The translations under genes were made by a program, and so were the position numbers. The notes below the pieces were generated by a model, which was given only the letters and a program-made list of their open reading frames with translations, had not been told where the DNA came from and made no database searches. A stretch of 64,000 nt of DNA from positions 1,800,222 through 1,864,221 of the forward strand of contig JARUPZ010000037.1 in NCBI GenBank assembly GCA_031213475.1, read 5' to 3'. Within the stretch, counting starts at the first letter, position 1; each line of letters begins with the position of its first letter. Below, piece after piece: positions 57,053-64,000 of the stretch. Source of the stretch: Nereocystis luetkeana. Taxonomy: Eukaryota > Sar > Phaeophyceae > Laminariales > Laminariaceae.

Positions 57053-60000
57053 CTTGTACAGGTCGGAGAGGCTCTGGTCCTGGCTCGGCTCGAACGCGCT
57101 GTTGCAGTACAGAAACTGCGACATCCAGAGGAGGGGTTGGACAAAGGGGGATGGAGGGGTAGTCATGTCGTGAATGGCCGTAATCGTATGACCATAGACC
57201 CTTGCATCCCTCCGTATACAACGCCGGGGCGAAGCACGTCGAGTTTTGACCCACCGGGCAGACATAGCTTGCACCAAGCGCGAAGCACTGTGGGGTGTTC
57301 GGCGTTTCCCCAACTGCTCGACTATTCATGAACTGCTGGCCAGATGTACGGCGCACTGCTGTGCGCCTTTCAGCGGGCTCCTGCAGTACCGCTGCACACA
57401 TGCGGCTGGTTGGACTTTGCCCTCGCGGCCCGCGCGCGTGTAGGGAAACGCGAAGCGTGGACCAGGGGTAGTTACGTTACAGAATATGTTTGCTGCAGCA
57501 AGCGGCCGAGCATTCATTAGCATGACGGTGTAACAGCACCAACACGTGCTAAATAAATACCGGGTCAGAGGAGTGGCCTTAACCTTTCCTCCACTGCCAA
57601 AATCATTCTGCCCATTTTTTCCCCAAAAACGCGGATAAAGTTAGATCTATAAAGGTTGATCTCGACTGCCATCCAACCGGGGTGGGGTGGGGGGGGGGCG
57701 TCTGACAGCGGTATGCACAACAGGCGAGGCGAGGCGAGGCGAAACCACGCATCACCGACACACGATCGGTCACCTAGCTTGTGGAAATGACGAGTGCGAT
57801 AATTTAATCAACCGCAAATAAAAGACTTGAGTGCATCCACAGACTTCGAGTAGTCCATGCTACATTCTTGTCGCGCAAAGCCATGCGTTGTTGGGCGGAA
57901 AGTGCCGTAGGGTACCCCAGCACAGCCCCGGCTGCTTCATCACTCTTCCCTTCTCAAAATCCTAAAAGGGTTCGATTGGTTCCAGCGGCTGTCAATACAA
58001 TTGCGAGCAAAGAGGGTTGCAAAGAATACACGGCCGCCTCAAGTATAGACCATGGGTGGTGAATCAAGCCGGAGACCTGAAGCTAGATCCCCGCACCGTC
58101 CGACAGCAACTCTCCGGTTTTGCTTCGACCAATCACGACAAACCAAGTGCATTCCACCAGCACACGCAGTTGACGGCAATGGTTGACGACAGTTTCAAAT
58201 AGCCACCATTCGGGCGTTCCTATCACTTGCGAGAGCAGCCCTACATTGCAAAAACGACGAGAGGCAAGCGGCCCTTCCCGACGCAAGGCGGGGCCGCAGC
58301 CAAAGCCTCCTCGTCCCGAAAGCCGAGCGTGAGTGAGAGCGCGGGCGCGGGGGGGGGGGGCACGGGGCTTGAAGCACTCTCGAGACTCGAGGTTAGCAAA
58401 AACCGAAAACGCCTCCTTGGTAACATTGGCGTGATGTGTTGCTCTGAAACAAGTGTTGCGGTCGGGTCAGGGGTATACCTATGAATAGTGTAGCACATAT
58501 TGTTCCTGACGCTCGTCACACCTGAGGAGGCCTATGTATACCTCACCCCGACAACTGACTATTCTCAGAAAAAGGGCTACCACTCTGGTCGGAAATATAA
58601 GGACCGATTATACACTAATAAACAATACCAAGCAGTCCTTACGTTTACGCCCAGAGTGCTATATATACCTCACCCAATAATCCATTTTTCAGAAAAAGTG
58701 CTATAAATACCATTGTGGGCGGAAATATGAGGACCGCTTACACACCAATAACAATACCCAGCAGTTCTAATATTTACTCCCAGCGTTGTGAGCTATGCAA
58801 GCCCGAAATTCAACCTCATGGGCTGGGTTTACCCGATGAAATATATACTGTGCTATATTTATACATATACGCATCGGAACCAAAAATGTTGGGTGGCTCT
58901 TTCGCTGAGAGGCTCCGTCGGAGAGAAGTTTGGGCTTAATCTCGCACACCTCAGATAGATCATCAGATCATCTACGAATAGATCATCTGCAGACCATCTA
59001 CTGCAGCTCCTCGCCTGCCATAGTGAGAAATGCTGTGCAGGACCTATCTACTGTAGTACAGGTCCATACCCCAGGAAATGTGTGTTAATCCATGCAGATG
59101 TATACGACTCCCACCCGGCAACATGACTAGATCATACAGATCATACAGACCATCTGCCCTGAACGATCTAGACCGTGAACTGTGGGAATAGATGATTTAG
59201 ATCATTCGTCGACGCCTACGGTGGCAACGGGTGGTGTGTCATTGACGTCACTGCAAACACACCGCCCGTGCGTGCTACACTTACAAGGGGAGTGGCGTCC
59301 GAAATTTGCAGCATGTTTCGGAGAGATGCTTGCAGCTAAGGGCTCCCCCGAGGTAGGGGCGGGAAGGGGATTGAGAAGCAGTAGCCATCACCGGTGACCG
59401 GAACATGTCGAGGGGTTTCCACACGGATGGGCCAAGAGGGGGGAGGGGGGGGGGCAGGGGACAGAGTTGCAGGGCAGGGGGGAGGCGGGTAAAACTCGCA
59501 AAATTGACTTTCAACGCTTCGTGCTTGTATACCTTCGCAAGGAGAATACCACGCTAAACACAGCTGCTGCTGCTGCTGCTGCTGTAGACAGATGTGCTAA
59601 ATTCTAGAGCAAGGGGGCGAAAAGGTGGCATACGTGCCCCAACTACCACTCAAGTACCGGACTAAGACCCTTGCGGGTCATGTTTGTTTCCGCGAGCCAC
59701 GATCGTCGCGTTACGCCCCGCACGGCTATATAGCACGCACATCATGGCATGTGAAAGGGGGGGAGGGAGGGGGGGAGGGCGAGAAAACTTGGCGTGTCAG
59801 GTGATGCGAGTGTGCGCCGACCGGACTGGTGGTTTTTGCTCCCGACGTACGATGAACCGCAGGGATGCTGTATGTCCCAACGAAATGGAAAAAAAAAATG
59901 CTAGAAAATTCAAAATTCCGAGAAGTTTCCGAGAAAAAACATTTCGATCAAACAACAGTGCCGTATTGTCGCGCTCTCGCCGCGAACGGTTCTTCCCAAC

Positions 60001-60564
60001 CACGTTATTCCCGCAAGATCTTGGCGTATGATACGGTGCGATGGCCTCATCACATCCCTCCCCACACAAAGCGCCCCGAGACAAAACAAAAACGATGGGG
60101 AGAACCCAACCCATTTCGCTCGCAATTCATACAAAAACGCCCCAGCCGGGGTCTGGGCGCCATCGCACAATCCACTCGATGCATGCGTTCTGTTATACTC
60201 CGGAGTAAAGGATACTCCTGTGCCAGGCATCGGGTACATGCGACGGGCCATCGTTACAGGGTGTTTAGTCGTGGCGGCTTCGCTCTCTCTGTGTGCGCTT
60301 CTCTCTCTGCCTTTCTCTCTCAGCATATCGCTCCCTCTCTCTCACTCTATCTACCTACTTATGTCGTTGTCTCTCTCTATATCTCTACCTCTCTGCCTCT
60401 TCCCCCCTGCCTTTTCTCTCTCTCTTCATGTATCTCTACATTCAACGTTTCTCTCTCTAACGGTTCTGTCACACACACCTCCAAGCACGTCCAAGATGCG
60501 TTGACCTGGAACTTGCCCTTCCGCAAGATGGGAGCGTTCGCAATAGGTTGGAAGTGCACCTTCA
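57053..60564 (-). CDS. ATG12: Autophagy ubiquitin-like protein ATG12 (partial exon set)
   Basis: Two exons are recognised. Exon 60564-60479 encodes KVHFQPIANAPILRKGKF plus ten residues and ends with a GTGTGT donor. Exon 57115-57053 encodes 21 residues including NSAFEPSQDQSLSDLY, flanked by a CAG acceptor and GTGAGC donor. These match the first beta strands and the following core of ATG12, where human has APxxDQEVGTLYE at the second site. ATG12 is conjugated to ATG5 and helps lipidate ATG8 during autophagosome formation. Not found: the 5' exon, the helix segment between the two exons, and the last exon with the C-terminal Gly needed for conjugation, which must lie left of 57053. A 21-nt candidate for part of the helix is 59553-59533, which would read VVFSLR in the right phase if the first exon extends two bases to a GTGTGA donor. 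The intron holds a (CTG)n tract. Confidence 0.72.
57160..57305 (+). repeat. Family D dispersed repeat, copy 7 (5' part)
   Basis: TCATGTCGTGAATGGCCGTA to GCGCGAAGCACTGTGGGGTG. It sits 45 bp outside the acceptor of the ATG12 exon at 57115. Confidence 0.65.
58536..58790. repeat. About 125-bp tandem duplication in the ATG12 intron
   Basis: TATACCTCACCC, CAGAAAAAGGGCTA, GGAAATATAAGGACCG, ACAATACC and CCAGAGTGCTATA recur in order about 124-130 bp later. Confidence 0.75.
58950..59215 (+). repeat. Family E AGATCAT-rich repeat, copy 6
   Basis: AGATAGATCATCAGATCATC, CTCCTCGCCTGCCATAGTGA, GACTCCCACCCGGCAACATG, CTGTGGGAATAGATGAT. It lies in the ATG12 intron. Confidence 0.68.
59559..59585. repeat. (CTG)n microsatellite
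   Basis: About eight CTG units, six bases outside the candidate ATG12 mini-exon. A second CTG-rich run lies at about 63910-63950. Confidence 0.8.
60280..60470. repeat. TC/CTCT-rich microsatellite
   Basis: Irregular CTCTCTCT runs at the 5' end of the ATG12 intron, starting about ten bases past the donor at 60478. Confidence 0.75.
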
Positions 60565-61990
60565 CTGCGCGTTATGAACGGCCACGTCAGAAGCGAGGCG
60601 GGGAGGGCGGGGGGGGGTGGGGCTTTCAGAGGAGATACTGCCTGGAACATCCCACAACGCCCCTGCGCAACAACTCCGCAAGACGAAACCGTCGTAGTTA
60701 GGAGTGGACAAGGCACAACGTCCGATGAAGCGTTCCCCGCGCGATGTATGCCTCAGTTGAGTTCACCACTCATTCGACACTATGGTTGATCGTAGTCGAC
60801 ACTACGGTCAGCACACACCGTGAACGAGACAAAGGGACTAAAGCTCCGCAATGGTTGACCGAGTGGGATTGGCTTAGGGTCAGGGTTAAGGTCAGTCCTA
60901 TCGTTTTATTCGTACCGTCCACAGTAGTGACCCTCAGACATGGTGCGGTCAAATCAAGTAAGTGGTGAACTCTCTGCAGTGCGCCTACTGCCCCTAAGCC
61001 CCAAGAGGCATTACACATCCCAGCTCCTCGAATTTTCCAAGCGCTACATCCACGCGGTCTTATGAACACGCGAAAATGACGAATGGGCGCTATCGGCCGT
61101 GAATCAAGCCGATGCCCACGTTCTCTAAAATTTCGCCCGGCATTCAACCCTTTGGGCACACAATATACTGCTGTATGTTCGACATCAGAATATCCGTCTT
61201 GTCTGCAAAAGGCGCCCAATACCATGTACCTTTTTCTGGTGTCGGTGGCGGGGGTTGCCGGCCCGTGTCCCCTGGCTTGGACGACGCCTCCATGCAACCC
61301 CTGGGGACCAAGAGCGAGACCAAGCGGTGCTACACCGTGAGACAAAAACGGGGTACACATGTCACAGCATTGACGATTCGCCGAACCGCCATCACCGACT
61401 GCACGCGCGACCGGGTGACCATCGCCGCGTACCCTCCCAAATCGGAGGGATCACCTTCGGAAAAATGAAAATAAAAGCACCCCCTGGATGGGCTGATCGT
61501 TCGACCGCCATGCGGCGGTCGCTCCGTCACCCCGACTGCCGGTTTATTCCAGACCACAACATCATCGAAAACCAAACACTTGCAACACATTTTTGTTTAT
61601 AAAAGAGTACAAAAGGTGCCCGAACGAACCCCCCCCCCCAAAAAAAAACAAGTGATCACCGCCGCGGTCGCAGTCTCGAGCAAGATAAAGCAAAGCCAAC
61701 ACTCCTGCCTTTCATGCGCTGCCGCAACCGATACAAGCTGACCGTATCGAGAGCTGTCACCGCTCCCTGTGGATTCAAAAAGATGAAACCCCTCTACCCC
61801 CTCTCACCCCCGGGCCTCAGCGTGCAGAAAAAGCAGCCCAACTAGGCCGAAATATTGGAACGGAACACACGATCCCTCGCCTGGCCGAATTGATGTGCGC
61901 TCCCCCGGCTCCCCACGCTTTTGGTGGCGGCGCGCGTCTCCCGCGGATGGGTCAGTTATCTTCCCCCCCCCCCCCCCCCCCCTTTATTTT

Positions 61991-63430
61991 TTACCGTGGC
62001 GGCGGCAGCTCCTGCGGCGATGGTTGGTAGGCTGGGTCGGCGAGAAATTTCCTGCGCACCTCAAGCGCCTTCTCGAATAGGTGCGTGTCCAGGCCGTCGA
62101 CGTTCCGGCAAACCCGTGCTTTCACTCTCTTTTCTCCGGAGGCGTTCTTCAGTTGGTTTTGAAGGCGGGGGGGGGGCGGGGGGGGGGGGGGGTCAACGAA
62201 CACAAATTGTTGGCAGTATCACGTGAGGGCACGAACTAGAGCTTACTAAACTAGAAACATCGAAGAAGACAGAAGAACAACAGGACAACCAAGCCTCTAT
62301 AAACCTCAGTAGGCTACGATAGGGGGTAGTACATTTTGCCTTGCAAGGCAAATATTTGTGACTCACGAGGAACAATCCCACAATAAGGCGTGCCTTGTCG
62401 ACAAGGCATGCCTTATCGCTGGAGTACGTATAGTGTCTACTTGGTGATATAACTACTGTAGCATATACTGGTGCTATGTAGGCGACGGGACTGTTCGCCG
62501 GGTTACGTTATTTGTTCTATCTCAAAAATGAGTGTTTGGGTGATGAGGTACCAAGCTCCTAAAGTGAGGACCCTCAGAAAATAATAGGTCTGCGTGATGG
62601 GTGAAAACACGGCGTGCTCCGTCCCGGCATTATACGGATGCGGGGGTCTACGGTCATCCGACTACGACCATGCATGACACGAGTACACACTACACACTAC
62701 CCCTCACCCCCCAAAGGAACCCGGGGAGTCATTTTATTTCCTTCTTCTACGGATTCGATTTTTCAATAAAACTGTCACCCAGGACAAGAGTATCTCGTTC
62801 CAACCAGGCAAGCTAATACCCTTGGAACTCCCCCAGACAGCGCCCAAAACAATGGTTGGTATATTTCGTGTCATCTACCGTCTACGGGCAGCGTGAGGGC
62901 CCAGAAGTAAGGGAAGGACAATGCCGCCTGCGCCCCGTGCCCTCGTACGACGTTCTTGCGAATAAATCGAAGGCCGACTTGTATCAACCTCCAATCACAA
63001 TCACGCAGCAGCGGCCGTTGCTGAATTTTTTTTTCTTTGCTTCATCTTATCCTCCGGCAGATCGGTAAAAAAATCGTCGCTCCTTATCTTCTATTTTCCT
63101 CTCAGAAGTCTCCAGGAGGATTAACCCTGTCAGTATTGCAATCCTTTTTTTTGGGGACACACCACTCGATTTCCAAGTGTTTTGTCGCCAAAACGGGACT
63201 GCGGTCCCCAACGGGTAATTAAGTAGCCGGTCGACAACAGCGGACGCCGATCCTCCCCATCCCCCACACCACCACACGCCTCCAAGGTGCTTGCCTGAAC
63301 CTCGCCGATAAACTCGTAGAGCGAGCCCGTTTGGAACTGAAACCCGGGCAAGAGGGAAGCGTCGATCGAAAGCTGCTCCTCCTTGTACTCGATCACGGCC
63401 ACGTCTGCCGCCGCGTCGTAGCTCTTGATG
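61991..63430 (-). CDS. TEN1: CST complex subunit TEN1 (3' two exons; 5' end outside the window or unfound)
   Basis: Exon 63430-63295 encodes IKSYDAAADVAVIEYK and, near its end, TGSLYEFIGEVQ. Exon 62146-61991 encodes NASGEKRVKARVCRNVDGLD and ends at a TAA after PPPR. The GSLYxxxGExQ strand and the (K/R)ARVxRNVDGLD...RRKFLA end are the signature of TEN1, the small OB-fold partner of STN1 in the CST telomere capping and fill-in complex. Phase agrees across the join. The intron starts with GC (CAG|GCAAGC), and the acceptor CTGAAG has a weak pyrimidine tract. The exon found starts with one leading base, so at least one N-terminal exon is missing, probably right of 64000. The intron carries a poly-G tract, a family I repeat and a family B hairpin. 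Confidence 0.82.
62588..62682 (-). repeat. Family D dispersed repeat, 5' fragment, inverted
   Basis: Minus-strand CATGCATGGTCGTAGTCG through GCCGGGACGGAGCACGCCG. It abuts a family C right-end fragment at about 62545-62590. A similar 30-bp scrap lies at 51117-51147 on the plus strand. Confidence 0.65.
62875..63020 (+). repeat. Family I dispersed repeat, copy 3
   Basis: CGTCTACGGGCAGCGTGAGG, GCGCCCCGTGCCCTCGTACG, GACTTGTATCAACCTCCAA, GCGGCCGTTGCTG. It lies in the TEN1 intron. Confidence 0.5.
63121..63224 (+). mobile_element. Family B hairpin element, copy 6
   Basis: TTAACCCTGTCAG at the left; AAACGGGACTGCGGTCCCC and GGTAATTAA at the right. It lies in the TEN1 intron, 71 bp downstream of the GC donor side of exon 63295-63430. 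Confidence 0.65.
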
Positions 63431-63919
63431 CTGCCGAAGTACGGTCGGTGGAAGACACTATTAATAGGTCGCGTTGATTGTTATTTGCCATGCGCGCCTT
63501 GCCGATGTGTTCGGCGCCAAAGACGACCGAAATATCGCCATGGAGCCGCCACGAGCAGTTTATAGTAACTAGGATGTGCATCTGTATTTACCCGTGGATT
63601 ACAGATGCTACTACGCGTTGCACAGCTCATTTGGCAGAGCTGCTTGAAGCTACTGCTGCCGTACCTGTTGTGCGCACTGCTATGTACTGCTGTAATTTGT
63701 ACAGCTGCAGTACGTACGTATACGCATAGTTGGCAGCTTTCGATAGTGTTTGTAGGCGTATGGTATCGCAGGCTCTATTAAGACACGCCCCGCAGGAATT
63801 TATTGTTCCCGGTGGTTCTTGCTCAGGGGCACTAGCCGGTGGTGCCTTGTCTCCTGTCAAGGGGGCTTAGTTTCAATACCGAGGGAGTACCGCTGCCTCC
63901 AGCAGACTCTGTCTGCTGC

Positions 63920-63950
<31 letters not shown>

Positions 63951-64000
63951 CCAATGATGTGTAGTAAAAAAAATTGCAATCGTGGAGTCGCGAATCAATC
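63431..64000. other. Right edge, upstream side of TEN1
   Basis: No TEN1 N-terminal exon was identified here. The region holds a CTG-rich run near the end and otherwise nothing I can name. Confidence 0.4.

Noticed and set aside
60770-61468. Overlapping frames on both strands between ATG12 and TEN1
   Set aside because: No recognised family, and each is the shadow of the other; neither has supporting splice structure.

Overview
The window looks like nuclear DNA of an intron-rich photosynthetic stramenopile, most likely a brown alga. The reasons are: small exons split by introns of hundreds to thousands of bases; a long gene built of FxGxAxFxxN beta-helix coils; a retroelement tail of a kind I associate with brown algal genomes; a possible heterokont-type plastid leader on one gene; and very many short inverted-repeat elements, microsatellites and poly-G/poly-C tracts. 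The species is an inference. No bacterial operon, phage or CRISPR structure is present. All exon structures below were worked out by eye from reading frame, splice sites and phase, with no transcript evidence.

Five protein genes can be supported. (1) Positions 6660-22048, plus strand: the 3' part of a polymorphic-outer-membrane-protein/parallel beta-helix repeat gene, 11 exons, each about one coil, with a stop in the last exon. (2) 34775-45010, minus strand: a complete ten-exon multicopper oxidase of the ceruloplasmin/hephaestin kind, only about 415 residues with two cupredoxin domains. Its type-1 copper HCH motif depends on a 9-nt microexon. (3) 46866-51008, plus strand: a three-exon SpoU/TrmH-type rRNA 2'-O-ribose methyltransferase (MRM1/RlmB-like) with a long Gly/Arg-rich N-terminal region. 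(4) 57053-60564, minus strand: at least two exons of the ubiquitin-like autophagy protein ATG12. (5) 61991-63430, minus strand: the last two exons of the OB-fold telomere protein TEN1, running off the right edge.

Layout: 1-6.6 kb is repeat-rich and holds no gene I can recognise. 6.6-22 kb is the beta-helix gene, with several mobile elements in its introns. 22-34.7 kb is a gene desert with a broken LINE-like reverse transcriptase tail, a GGAAG-type satellite, a 300-bp CAT tract and a 51-bp minisatellite. 34.8-51 kb holds the oxidase and the methyltransferase, transcribed divergently from a gap of about 1.8 kb. 51-57 kb is repeats plus a tRNA-like sequence. 57-64 kb holds ATG12 and TEN1 in tandem on the minus strand.

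The genes do not form one pathway: iron/copper oxidation, organelle rRNA modification, autophagy, telomere maintenance and a surface-type repeat protein are simply neighbours. The most unusual signals are the 9-nt microexon, the strong excess of the 9-mer TACCTGGTA across the whole window, a family of four 105-bp elements flanked by TA (one nested in another hairpin element), GC-AG introns in two genes, and a G26/C31 tract pair within one intron.
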